NCBI GenBank assembly: GCA_017503865.1
Contig: JAFVSI010000019.1
Span: 1-64,000, forward strand
Direction: 5' to 3'
Source of the DNA: Clostridia bacterium
GTDB lineage: Bacteria > Bacillota > Clostridia > Oscillospirales > CAG-272
DNA: 64,000 bases
The notes beneath the pieces are model-generated. The model was not told the DNA's origin, ran no database searches, and worked only from the letters and a program-made list of their open reading frames with translations. The position numbers were made by a program, and so were the translations under genes. Each line of letters begins with the position of its first letter. Within the stretch, counting starts at the first letter, position 1. This document shows positions 15,720 through 23,339 of the stretch, piece after piece.

Positions 15720-16709
15720 ATGGGCTTTAATAAAAAGGACTTGATAAAGGTCAAGGAAGAGTTTTCTGAAAAATATAAAAAGGCACAGGATGCGAGTGAC
15801 GCGAGATGCCGTGAGCTTTGGGGCAAGATAGACGGACTTCGTATGATAGATAACGAGCTTTCTCTTACGGGTATTCGTATTATGGAGGCTGTTATGTCAA
15901 AGGAAAAGGGAAGTGACACAGCATCAAAGCTTGAAGAAATAAAGAATCAAAACCAGACTCTTCTTCGCGAGAGGGCAGCTCTTCTTCGTGCATACGGATA
16001 CCCCGAGGATTATACTGACGTTCACTACGAGTGCGATAAGTGCTGTGACTCAGGATACGTGGATATGAAGATGTGCGACTGTATGAAGCGTGCACTCGTT
16101 CTTGCGGGATACGAGTCGTCGGGACTTTCCTCGCTTATGAAAACTCAAAGCTTTGAGAATTTCTCGCTCGACTATTACCGCCAGTCGCAAAAGCAGTATG
16201 ACGGAATGAAAAAAGCTTACGAAAAGATAAAGAACTTTGCCGAGAATTTTAGTTCCGATACGTATGAGAATTTTCTTTTCTTCGGTCGCACGGGACTTGG
16301 CAAGACTCATCTTTCAACGGCGGTTGCCAAAACTGTCATAGACAGATATTTTGACGTCCTTTACGTTACGGCAAACGAGATGATAAGCGTCTTTGAGCAG
16401 AAGAAATTTGGCAGCAAGATAAATCCCAACGAAGAGGCGGACACCTCGAGATATTATTCGGCTGACCTTCTTATTATTGACGATCTTGGAACTGAAATGT
16501 CAACTCCTTTTTCAATTTCTTGCGTCTATGAGATAATAAACGCGAGAATGATAGCGAGAAAATCGACCATAATAAGCACAAATCTCGGAATCGATGAGAT
16601 AGAGAAGCGATATTGGGAAAGAATAACCAGCCGTCTTCTCGGCGAGTATCAGCCTATTCTTTTTGTCGGTGCAGATATTCGCGGTCAAAAGCTCAGTGCA
16701 AAAAAATAA
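15720..16709 (+). CDS. DnaC/DnaI-like helicase-loader ATPase
   Basis: 329 residues. The N-terminal half is helical and carries a cysteine cluster (CDKCCDSG and CDC, about 104-121) that probably binds zinc, as in Firmicute DnaI. The C-terminal AAA+ domain has Walker A GRTGLGKTH (about 188-196), Walker B LLIIDDLGTE and the STNLGIDEI sensor region. It likely delivers the replicative helicase to DNA. It follows the DnaD-like gene by 37 bp with an ACGGAGAG site, and ends the operon before a strong terminator. Confidence 0.85.
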   Translation: MGFNKKDLIKVKEEFSEKYKKAQDASDARCRELWGKIDGLRMIDNELSLTGIRIMEAVMSKEKGSDTASKLEEIKNQNQTLLRERAALLRAYGYPEDYTDVHYECDKCCDSGYVDMKMCDCMKRALVLAGYESSGLSSLMKTQSFENFSLDYYRQSQKQYDGMKKAYEKIKNFAENFSSDTYENFLFFGRTGLGKTHLSTAVAKTVIDRYFDVLYVTANEMISVFEQKKFGSKINPNEEADTSRYYSADLLIIDDLGTEMSTPFSISCVYEIINARMIARKSTIISTNLGIDEIEKRYWERITSRLLGEYQPILFVGADIRGQKLSAKK

Positions 16710-16723
16710 GCCAAAACAGTATA

Positions 16724-16767
16724 AAAAAGATATACGGGCATATACTATGCCCGTATATCTTTTTTTA
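16724..16767 (+). terminator. Terminator after the helicase-loader gene
   Basis: A long perfect stem (AGATATACGGGCATA with its complement) is followed by seven T. The A-tract on the left would also allow termination from the other side. Confidence 0.92.
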
Positions 16768-16778
16768 AGGAGTTTTTT

Positions 16779-17228
16779 ATGGAAACAGAAAGAAAAAACG
16801 AGACGGCGGATTTTCTCGACCGTATGTACAAGAATGTAAAGATGGGTTCGGAGTCTATAATTACTCTTATGCCCAAGGTTAAAGATGACGGACTTCGCAG
16901 CGAAATGACCGCAGAGCTTTCAAAGCTTGACGGATATACCGCAAAGATATGTGACCTTCTTGGCAAAGAGGGAAGAGCTCCCAAGGAAGAAAATATCGTA
17001 ACGAGACTTTCCTCTAAGATGGGTATCAATATGAATACTATGCTGGATTCAACCTCGAGCCATATTGCCGAAATGATGATGGAAGGTTATACTATGGGTA
17101 TTACCGATATGACCAAGGACATCAGAGAGGCTGAAAGATCAAAGGCGAGCGAGGCGTCTTTAAAGCTTGCACGCGAGATCGTCTCCTTCCACGAGGACAG
17201 CTTTTCTCAAATGAAGAAATTTTTATAA
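16779..17228 (+). CDS. Uncharacterised helical protein (149 aa)
   Basis: I do not recognise this family. It is soluble, predicted all-helical and rich in Met (for example MMMEGYTMGITDM), with a regular hydrophobic pattern that suggests a four-helix bundle, perhaps ferritin-like or DUF2383-like. No metal-ligand E-x-x-H pair typical of ferritins is visible. An AAGGAG site precedes the ATG, directly after the terminator of the loader gene. It may use its own promoter or read-through. Confidence 0.7.
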   Translation: METERKNETADFLDRMYKNVKMGSESIITLMPKVKDDGLRSEMTAELSKLDGYTAKICDLLGKEGRAPKEENIVTRLSSKMGINMNTMLDSTSSHIAEMMMEGYTMGITDMTKDIREAERSKASEASLKLAREIVSFHEDSFSQMKKFL

Positions 17229-17234
17229 AAATAT

Positions 17235-17269
17235 GCGGGAAAACCATTGTAAAACAAAAGTTTTCCCGC
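17235..17269. terminator. Bidirectional terminator
   Basis: GCGGGAAAAC (17235-17244) pairs with GTTTTCCCGC (17260-17269). It lies between convergent genes ending at 17228 and 17274. Confidence 0.8.
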
Positions 17270-17273
17270 AAAA

Positions 17274-17570
17274 TTATTCGTCTGACTCTTCTTGCTTGAG
17301 GGCATCTATCTGATTCTTAAGGTCGGTCTCGTCGAGGCGAAGCGAATCAATATCCGATATGACCTCTGAAATCTTCTCTGCCATAGATTCACCCGATTTG
17401 AGCTGCTTGTAGGTAAGTCTGCCAAGCTTTTCGTACTTTGCACAAAGCTTGTTTTTTACTCCCTCGAGCTTAAGGTGAAGGGAAGCACAGTGAGCAAGCT
17501 CGCCTGTTTTTTTAGCCGCTTTCCCCGCAAAGCGTTTAGCATCGGCACAAAAATCGTTAAATGAAGACAT
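17274..17570 (-). CDS. Uncharacterised small coiled-coil protein (98 aa)
   Basis: No family is recognised. The N-terminal half is basic and Ala/Lys-rich (AKRFAGKAAKKTGELA). The C-terminal half has heptad-like SEVISDIDSLRLDETDL and ends in an acidic tail, consistent with a coiled coil. There is no signal peptide or membrane segment. A promoter, TTTACA-17-TATAAT, lies upstream on the minus strand (17629-17601), so it is expressed on its own. Confidence 0.7.
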   Translation of the reverse strand: MSSFNDFCADAKRFAGKAAKKTGELAHCASLHLKLEGVKNKLCAKYEKLGRLTYKQLKSGESMAEKISEVISDIDSLRLDETDLKNQIDALKQEESDE

Positions 17571-17600
17571 AAAAACACCTCACATAAATTATCTTAATAT

Positions 17601-17629
17601 ATTATACACCACTTTACCCCTTTTGTAAA
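17601..17629 (-). promoter_or_regulatory. Promoter of the 98-aa coiled-coil gene
   Basis: On the minus strand TTTACA (17629-17624) and TATAAT (17606-17601) are spaced 17 bp. Confidence 0.65.
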
Positions 17630-17658
17630 TAAAAATTTTAATATCAAAGGAGAAAAAT

Positions 17659-18105
17659 ATGGATTTAGATAAGAAAACCTATAAAAAATACGCCAAGGCT
17701 CACGCTCCACGCTCTCCGATCCTCAAAAATTGCACAAAGGCGTTTTTGATAGGCGGTACTATCTGCCTTATCGGGCAAGGGCTTCTTGACGTATATACGA
17801 GGCTCTGTAATTTAGAGAAAGAGGACGCGTCAGCCCTTGTTTCTGTAACTCTTATATTTGCCGCAATATTTTTGACAGCTATCGGTGTTTTTGACAGAAT
17901 AGCCAAGCACGCGGGTGCTGGCACTCTCGTTCCCATAACGGGCTTTGCAAATGCCGTCGCCTCTCCCGCAATCGACGCCCATTCAGAGGGACTTATCCTC
18001 GGTGTCGGTGCAAAAATATTCACCGTTGCAGGTCCCGTTTTGCTTTACGGAACACTTGCAGGGGCTTTCTACGGTGTGATTTATTGGATATTAAAGCTCT
18101 TTTGA
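17659..18105 (+). CDS. spoVAC: Stage V sporulation protein AC/AE-family membrane protein
   Basis: 148 residues with about four transmembrane helices. The basic start KKYAKAHAPRSPILKNC followed by AFLIGGTICLIGQ is the signature of SpoVAC. The conserved GTLVPITGFANAVASPAI stretch is shared by SpoVAC and SpoVAEB. In spore formers SpoVA proteins form the dipicolinate channel of the inner spore membrane. Here the gene is alone, without spoVAD or spoVAE neighbours. AAGGAG precedes the ATG. The AC rather than AEB assignment rests on the N-terminus. Confidence 0.88.
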   Translation: MDLDKKTYKKYAKAHAPRSPILKNCTKAFLIGGTICLIGQGLLDVYTRLCNLEKEDASALVSVTLIFAAIFLTAIGVFDRIAKHAGAGTLVPITGFANAVASPAIDAHSEGLILGVGAKIFTVAGPVLLYGTLAGAFYGVIYWILKLF

Positions 18106-18106
18106 G

Positions 18107-18568
18107 TTATGTCATCACTACCGTCACAAATCGCCCCTTTATATCGACCTTTGCGTTTTTTGGTATCTCACTGTACGGTGTTTCCTCAAGGGCGGTGGAA
18201 AGCATATCTATTCGACTAAGACACATAGCGGCAATAAGGTCGGTGTCGGACCTACTGTAACACTTAAAGACTGCTACCTCGCAGGGCTCTTTTGGGCATA
18301 GATAAAGGGCAAAATCTTCGATAAGAGTAAACTCGTATTCGGGTGCCCCCTCGTGATAAAGCGAGGCGATGGCGTCGGTGTTCAGATGTTCCGGCTCTCC
18401 CTCTTCTGCCGATTTTAAATATAGATTTCCGTAGGGAAGAGCGTCGAGGTCCTTCGTTATAGACAAAAGGATATCCTCAGCACTCTTTTTATTCGACTCG
18501 CCACACGAGGAAAGCAGAGCAAGAATAAGTGCTAATATAAATATAAGTAAAACAAATTTTTTCATCAT
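18107..18568 (-). CDS. Small lipoprotein, possibly DUF4358-like
   Basis: 153 residues. A signal peptide ends in a lipobox-like LLSSC, so it is likely membrane-anchored. The mature part has a helix-sheet pattern with LYLCPKEPCEVAVFKC and later VDIKGRFVTVVM, resembling the DUF4358 lipoproteins of Clostridia; this is a tentative match. Two ATGs (18568 and 18565) are in tandem. The second has better spacing from the GGGGG ribosome site, which is buried in a hairpin (18572-18602). It converges with spoVAC, stops 1 bp apart. Confidence 0.7.
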   Translation of the reverse strand: MMKKFVLLIFILALILALLSSCGESNKKSAEDILLSITKDLDALPYGNLYLKSAEEGEPEHLNTDAIASLYHEGAPEYEFTLIEDFALYLCPKEPCEVAVFKCYSRSDTDLIAAMCLSRIDMLSTALEETPYSEIPKNAKVDIKGRFVTVVMT

Positions 18569-18571
18569 ATA

Positions 18572-18602
18572 CCCCCGTCATTTTATAATTATGCGACGGG
18601 GG
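18572..18602 (-). promoter_or_regulatory. Hairpin that sequesters the ribosome site of the lipoprotein gene
   Basis: In the minus-strand RNA, CCCCCGUC pairs with GACGGGGG (8 bp, all Watson-Crick) across a 15-nt loop. The GGGGG is the ribosome site 3-6 nt before the start codons. No U-tract follows, so it is not a terminator for that strand. On the plus strand ATTTTCTT follows, leaving a weak plus-strand terminator as the alternative. Confidence 0.5.
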
Positions 18603-18626
18603 ATTTTCTTATGATAGAGAATACTC

Positions 18627-18655
18627 TTGACTTATTCTGACAAAAAAGGTATAAT
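18627..18655 (+). promoter_or_regulatory. Promoter of the PAP2-azlCD genes
   Basis: TTGACT (18627-18632) and TATAAT (18650-18655) are spaced 17 bp. The predicted transcript start near 18662 rules out upstream start codons for the PAP2 gene. Confidence 0.8.
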
Positions 18656-18689
18656 CAATATGTTTGAATTTTATTTTGGGAGAATAAAT

Positions 18690-19283
18690 ATGGGTTTTAT
18701 TCAAAATATTGATTTTTCTATACTTTTTTGGATACAGGATAATATCCGCTGTGCCTTTCTTGACGTGGTGATGCCATTTATCACAAGGCTGTGCGATGAC
18801 GGAGAAATTTGGATCCTTTTCGGTATCGTTTTACTGTTTTTTAAGAAATATCGCAGATTTGGAGTTTTCGTGCTTGTGGCTATGCTTCTCGGTTCGATTA
18901 TAGGAAACGAGATATTAAAGCCCATAATTGCCCGTCCGCGTCCCTGTCACTTGCTTTCAATGCTACCCGAAATGCTTATTGATATTCCCAAGATAACAAG
19001 CTACTCCTTCCCATCTGGACACACGACTTCGTCAGTAATTGCAGCAACGGTGCTTATGAGAGCCAACAAAAAATTTGGCTTTGTGGCAGTTCCTCTTGCA
19101 TTCCTTATCGCATTTTCAAGAATGTATCTATTCGTGCATTTCCCGACCGATATTATAGGCGGCACGGTGCTTGGAGTACTTATCGGCTTCTTTAGTGTAA
19201 CTTTCGGCAACAAGATTTGGGATTTTGTTGCAAGAAAAATTAAGGAAAGAAAAGAGCAAAAGACGGGGAACGATGAGAACTAA
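18690..19283 (+). CDS. PAP2-family membrane phosphatase
   Basis: 197 residues from the ATG at 18690, with GGGAG upstream; earlier in-frame ATGs fall at or before the transcript start. About six membrane helices carry the PAP2 motifs KPIIARPRP, PSGHTTSS and SRMYLFVHFPTD. These form the extracytoplasmic active site of lipid phosphatases, such as undecaprenyl-diphosphate or phosphatidylglycerophosphate phosphatases. The exact substrate cannot be read from sequence. Its end overlaps the start of azlC by 11 bp. Confidence 0.9.
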   Translation: MGFIQNIDFSILFWIQDNIRCAFLDVVMPFITRLCDDGEIWILFGIVLLFFKKYRRFGVFVLVAMLLGSIIGNEILKPIIARPRPCHLLSMLPEMLIDIPKITSYSFPSGHTTSSVIAATVLMRANKKFGFVAVPLAFLIAFSRMYLFVHFPTDIIGGTVLGVLIGFFSVTFGNKIWDFVARKIKERKEQKTGNDEN

Positions 19284-19971
19284 GAGCTTTTTATACGGAC
19301 TAAAAATGTCCACCCCCGTGATACTTGGGTTTATTCCCGTAGCTATTGCCTTTGCTATTATGGCATCGTCCTCGGGGCTTACGGCTTTTGAGAGTGTGGC
19401 AATGTCGGTCTTCGTTTTTGCGGGGGCGAGCCAGATGATGTCTGTCGGTATGATTGCCGAGGGGGCAGGGTATCTTGCAATCGTTGTTGCAACCTTTATT
19501 ATGAATTTCAGGCACTTTATTATGAGCACCTGTGTTTTCGAGAGAATGCAGGGAGCGACACCTGCCCAAAAAATGCTCCTTTCATTCGGTGTTACCGATG
19601 AATCCTTTGCGATTTTTACCACGACCGAGCGTGAAAAATGCAACAAATGGTACTTTTTCGGTGTCTTTTTGGGCACGTATCTTTCGTGGATATTGGGCAC
19701 GTTCATAGGCACCTTTGCGACTGCCATTTTTCCTGCGTCAGTCTCGGGAAGTCTCGGAATCTCGCTTTACGCTATGTTTATAGCTCTTCTTGTACCGAAG
19801 GTCAAGACGAATTGGCGGTTGCTTATAGTGGTCGTTCTCACGGCATTCATAAATTTTGGACTTCAAAATTTATTTGAGCCGAGCTGGTCGCTTATCGTTT
19901 CAACGCTCGTGGGAGCGGGAATCGGTATGTTTATCGTGCGTGACGAAGACGAGAGCGAGGTGGCAGAATGA
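19273..19971 (+). CDS. azlC: AzlC-family branched-chain amino acid permease
   Basis: 232 residues from the ATG at 19273, which overlaps the PAP2 gene end. Several membrane helices and the conserved GFIPVAIAFAIMA and VFAGASQMM segments define the AzlC family, which exports branched-chain amino acids together with AzlD. A longer frame beginning at 19225 lies inside the PAP2 gene without a ribosome site. Its stop overlaps azlD by 4 bp, typical of this translationally coupled pair. Confidence 0.9.
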   Translation: MRTKSFLYGLKMSTPVILGFIPVAIAFAIMASSSGLTAFESVAMSVFVFAGASQMMSVGMIAEGAGYLAIVVATFIMNFRHFIMSTCVFERMQGATPAQKMLLSFGVTDESFAIFTTTEREKCNKWYFFGVFLGTYLSWILGTFIGTFATAIFPASVSGSLGISLYAMFIALLVPKVKTNWRLLIVVVLTAFINFGLQNLFEPSWSLIVSTLVGAGIGMFIVRDEDESEVAE

Positions 19972-20273
19972 ATATTTTGTTGCTTATTTTTCTTATGATG
20001 CTTGTCACTTATATTCCGAGAATGCTTCCGTCTCAAATTACGGACAAGCTCCGAATAGGAAAGAAATTCAGAAAATATCTTGAGCTTATCCCTTATACCG
20101 CAATGGCGGCACTCATTTTTCCGGGAGTGATTTCGGTTGATGCAAATTTGTGGTACATAGGCGTTGTCGGGGCACTCGTTGCAGTTCTTCTCGCGCTTGT
20201 GAAGAAGATACCCGTAGTGCTCGTAGTAGTTGCGGCAGTCCTTGCCGATATGGCACTTTATTACTTTATATAA
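19968..20273 (+). CDS. azlD: AzlD-family transporter subunit
   Basis: 101 residues, four hydrophobic segments. The ATG overlaps the azlC stop (ATGA). The PRMLPSQ segment near the N-terminus and the AMAALIFPGV helix are typical of AzlD, the small partner of AzlC. It is the last gene before a strong terminator whose stem begins at its stop codon. Confidence 0.88.
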   Translation: MNILLLIFLMMLVTYIPRMLPSQITDKLRIGKKFRKYLELIPYTAMAALIFPGVISVDANLWYIGVVGALVAVLLALVKKIPVVLVVVAAVLADMALYYFI

Positions 20274-20303
20274 AAAACGGTGTGCATTTGCACACCGTTT
20301 TTT
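20272..20303 (+). terminator. Terminator of the PAP2-azlCD unit
   Basis: AAAAAACGGTGTGC pairs perfectly with GCACACCGTTTTTT over a 4-nt loop, giving A- and T-tracts on both sides. Confidence 0.92.
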
Positions 20304-20317
20304 GATTGTATCCTGAA

Positions 20318-20562
20318 AACCACCAGCAGTGCTGGTGGTTCCAAAAAGCTTTAGCTTTGCCCAGTTTATTTATCCGAGCGAAGCGAGGAACCCGCTCCTT
20401 TGCAAATAATAAAATTTAAGCTGTCAAAACGGCTATAGATACTTACTATTTCAATAGTGGTAGGGCGACTACCGCAAGTGGCGGATTTTTCGACGAGCCT
20501 ATAGGCTCAGCGTGTGAAATGCCCCAAGGGGGCTATCGCAAGCCACCAGCACGGCTGGTGGT
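20318..20562. repeat. Hairpin-rich non-coding element bounded by CCACCAGC/GCTGGTGG palindromes
   Basis: This ~245-bp stretch without a gene starts with a 23-bp perfect palindrome (20318-20340, AACCACCAGCA around G) and ends with CCACCAGC-ACG-GCTGGTGG (20543-20561), the same arms. In between are further small hairpins: AAAGCTTTAGCTTT (20345-20358), GAGCCTATAGGCTC (20495-20508) and GCCCC-AA-GGGGGC (20521-20533), plus repeated GTGG/CTACC and CGCAAG words. The layout resembles palindrome-associated or REP-like mobile elements, for example a transposase-less IS200/IS605-type derivative. Copies elsewhere cannot be checked here. Confidence 0.6.
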
Positions 20563-20567
20563 CATGA

Positions 20568-21191
20568 CTATTTCTCGGGATCAAGATATTTCCAATATCC
20601 GAGTATGTAATTTATTCCCGACCATACCGTCATAACTACGGTGAATGCCATAGTTAAGTAGGTGAGGGGAACGATTCCGCCCGCCCTATACTCGAGTGCG
20701 TGGTCGCTAAATGAATTGAATATCTTGAGTGTAACAAACTGAAGCACGGGCTCAAGGAAGACGGTACATATAAATACTATCTGCGAAACGGTCTTGAGCT
20801 TACCGAGATAGTTTGCGGCAATTACGATATTCTGCCCCGTAGAAACTACAAGTCTCATAGAGGTCACCGCAAGCTCGCGGAAAACGATAACGAGAATGAC
20901 GAATATCATAAGTGTACGGAGCTCCTCGAACTTATAAAGCACAACAAAGAGAGCACCGATAACCATAAATTTGTCGGCAATAGGGTCAAGGAACTTACCA
21001 AAATCGGTTATAAGATTATACTTTCTTGCAATCTTTCCGTCAAGCATATCGGTTATTGAGGTCACGATAAAGAGAACAGCACAAATAAAGCAAGAGAGAT
21101 AGAAATTCATCGGTATCATGCCGACAATAAGTATTACAGGAACAAGGCAAAGACGAAGGATCGTCAGCTTGTTAGGTAGATTCATTTTCAT
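20568..21191 (-). CDS. pgsA: CDP-diacylglycerol-glycerol-3-phosphate 3-phosphatidyltransferase
   Basis: 207 residues with several membrane helices. It makes phosphatidylglycerophosphate, the first step to phosphatidylglycerol. The CDP-alcohol phosphotransferase motif is complete: DGKIAR then GKFLDPIADK (DG-x2-AR-x8-G-x3-D-x3-D). It follows rimO by 15 bp on the same strand, a pairing seen in many Firmicutes. Its 3' end lies 6 bp from the hairpin-rich element. Confidence 0.94.
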   Translation of the reverse strand: MKMNLPNKLTILRLCLVPVILIVGMIPMNFYLSCFICAVLFIVTSITDMLDGKIARKYNLITDFGKFLDPIADKFMVIGALFVVLYKFEELRTLMIFVILVIVFRELAVTSMRLVVSTGQNIVIAANYLGKLKTVSQIVFICTVFLEPVLQFVTLKIFNSFSDHALEYRAGGIVPLTYLTMAFTVVMTVWSGINYILGYWKYLDPEK

Positions 21192-21206
21192 AAGAGCACC
21201 TCGAAT

Positions 21207-22553
21207 TTATATTTTAGAAATTGCACGGCCGATAAGGTCATAGTCAAGCACTTCGCGTATCTTTACCTTAACGAATGAGCCCGGAGCGATGCGTGTGGGA
21301 GCCTTGAAATAGACTTTTCCGTCAATTTCGGGGGCATCTGCCTCGCTTCTGCCAAAGTGAGTTTCGCTTACGGGGTCAAAATCCTCGCAAAGAACAGTGA
21401 TTATCTTGCCGACCATCTTTTCGTTCTTTTCCTCGGCAACCGCCATCTGCTCACGCATAAGAATATCGGCTCTGTCCTGTTTTACCTGCTCGTCAATCTG
21501 GTCAGGGAAATCGTATGCGGGAGTGTCTTCCTCTCTTGAATAGGGGAAAGCACCCGCACGGTCGAATTTTGTCTTGCTGACAAACTCGCAAAGCTCTCTG
21601 AAGTCTTCCTCAGTCTCTCCGGGGAAGCCCACAATAAACGTTGTTCTTATAACGATATTAGGTATCTCATCGCGGAGCTTTTTGATAACTCCCTTGATAA
21701 GTGCCGAGTCACCGTGACGGTTCATAGCTTTGAGCATATTGTCGCTGATATGCTGTATAGGCATATCAATATATTTTAGAATTCTCTTGTTGTCACGAAT
21801 TTCTGCCACAAGCTCGTCGGTTATCTTGTCGGGGTAGCAGTAGAGAAGTCTTATCCAAGGGATACTCGTCTCATTTGTTATCGCTCGTAAAAGCTTTGCA
21901 AGGGAATACTCTCCGTAAATATCAACGCCGTATCTCGTTGTGTCCTGTGCTACAACGGTAAGCTCACGCACACCGAGTGCGTCAAGCTCCTTTGCCTCTT
22001 TAACGATGTCCTCAATAGTGCGGCTTCTAAATTTTCCTCTGATTGAGGGAATAGCACAGTAAGCACAGCGGTTGTCGCAGCCCTCGGCTATCTTTATGTA
22101 TGCGGCATACTCGGGTGTAGTTAAAATTCTGTCACCGCCAAGCACAAGAGCTTCCTTATCCTCAAACGAGGAATACTTAGCCTTTGATGCCTTTTTCTTT
22201 TTAACGGTAACTGCTTCAAGTGCCTCAACTATATTGTGGATACTGCCGACACCGAGAATGGCATCGACCTCGGGAAATTGCTCGAATATCTCCTCGCGGT
22301 ATCTTTCGGCAAGGCAACCCGTTACGATAATAGCCTTAAGCGTATGATTTTTCTTCAGCCACGCAATATCGAGAATATTGTCGATAGCCTCTCGCTTTGC
22401 ACTCTCGATAAAGCCGCAGGTGTTGATTATAACAACGTCAGCCTCAGTCTCCTCGGGGGTTATCTCATATCCTGCCGAAGCGACCTCGTGGAGCATGACC
22501 TCAGTATCTATTTGATTTTTCGGACAACCAAGTGAAACGAATCCGACCTTCAT
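21207..22553 (-). CDS. rimO: Ribosomal protein S12 methylthiotransferase RimO
   Basis: 448 residues. This radical SAM enzyme adds a methylthio group to an Asp of ribosomal protein S12. The N-terminal UPF0004 domain supplies cluster cysteines C10, C46 and C80. The radical SAM motif CDNRCAYC has C159, C163 and C166. A C-terminal TRAM domain follows (about 380-448). The start VGFVSLGCPKNQIDTE separates it from MiaB. A promoter, TTGACA-17-TATCAT, drives rimO and pgsA together. Confidence 0.95.
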   Translation of the reverse strand: MKVGFVSLGCPKNQIDTEVMLHEVASAGYEITPEETEADVVIINTCGFIESAKREAIDNILDIAWLKKNHTLKAIIVTGCLAERYREEIFEQFPEVDAILGVGSIHNIVEALEAVTVKKKKASKAKYSSFEDKEALVLGGDRILTTPEYAAYIKIAEGCDNRCAYCAIPSIRGKFRSRTIEDIVKEAKELDALGVRELTVVAQDTTRYGVDIYGEYSLAKLLRAITNETSIPWIRLLYCYPDKITDELVAEIRDNKRILKYIDMPIQHISDNMLKAMNRHGDSALIKGVIKKLRDEIPNIVIRTTFIVGFPGETEEDFRELCEFVSKTKFDRAGAFPYSREEDTPAYDFPDQIDEQVKQDRADILMREQMAVAEEKNEKMVGKIITVLCEDFDPVSETHFGRSEADAPEIDGKVYFKAPTRIAPGSFVKVKIREVLDYDLIGRAISKI

Positions 22554-22605
22554 TTATTTACCTCGTGAATTTTAATGGAAACGCAATATATTATATTACG
22601 TCTTT

Positions 22606-22634
22606 ATGATAACATATTTGTATTTTTGTGTCAA
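22606..22634 (-). promoter_or_regulatory. Promoter of rimO-pgsA
   Basis: On the minus strand TTGACA (22634-22629) and TATCAT (22611-22606) are spaced 17 bp, starting just past the HAD gene stop. Confidence 0.78.
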
Positions 22635-22635
22635 G

Positions 22636-23298
22636 TTAAGAGAGAAATATCTTCTCAAGCTCAGAGGCATTATCAGCGATTGCGTCGGGCTCAAGACTTT
22701 CGAGAAGGTCGCGGTCGCGGTAGCCCCAAGTTACAGCTACTGACTTCATTTTTGCATTTTTTCCCGTCATAACGTCAGTTTCAGCGTCACCGATAAATGC
22801 ACACTCCTCGGGCGTATAGCCGAACTTTTCTGCAATTGCGAGAGCTCCTGCGGGGTGGGGCTTTATGGGAAGCTCGGTCTGTCCCTGCATGTGAGCAAAG
22901 AAGTTTTCGGGGAAGATCTTGTTTAAAATTCCCTCAACGAACTCGTTGGGTTTATTAGAAAGAACGGCAAGCTTGTATCCTGCCTCTTTGAATTTTGTAA
23001 GAGCCTCGAGCACTCCGTTATAGGGCTTCTCAACGTCAAGGTGAACTGCATAGTATGCGTCCGAGTAAAAGCTATATACCTTTTCGAAAAATTCCTCTCC
23101 GCCGTTTTTATCAAGATTGTCTGCCGTGCAAACGTCTCTTATGAGCTTTCTTGCACCGTGACCGACAATGGTACGCATCTCGTCGTAAGAGTACTGCTTG
23201 AAGCCGTACTCTTTCATTGTGGCATTGACAGCAGTTTGAATCGTTGTGAGTGTATCTACAAGAGTACCGTCAAGATCAAAAATAAGTAGTTTAATCAT
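22636..23298 (-). CDS. HAD-family hydrolase, phosphoglycolate phosphatase-like
   Basis: 220 residues from the ATG at 23298, preceded by AAAGGAA; a frame beginning at 23319 places the ribosome site inside the gene. HAD motif I DLDGTLVDT, motif II VLSNKPNE, and motif III/IV with IGDAETDVMTGK are present, with a helical cap of the Gph/PpaX type. It is probably a small-molecule phosphatase. The substrate (phosphoglycolate, pyrophosphate or other) cannot be fixed. Confidence 0.87.
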   Translation of the reverse strand: MIKLLIFDLDGTLVDTLTTIQTAVNATMKEYGFKQYSYDEMRTIVGHGARKLIRDVCTADNLDKNGGEEFFEKVYSFYSDAYYAVHLDVEKPYNGVLEALTKFKEAGYKLAVLSNKPNEFVEGILNKIFPENFFAHMQGQTELPIKPHPAGALAIAEKFGYTPEECAFIGDAETDVMTGKNAKMKSVAVTWGYRDRDLLESLEPDAIADNASELEKIFLS

Positions 23299-23339
23299 TT
23301 TATGTGGGGTTCCTTTCAAAATTCATAATAATATATTTA

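Noticed and set aside
20318-20562. CRISPR array or tandem repeat interpretation
   Set aside because: The repeated words are palindromic hairpin arms, not regularly spaced direct repeats with unique spacers.
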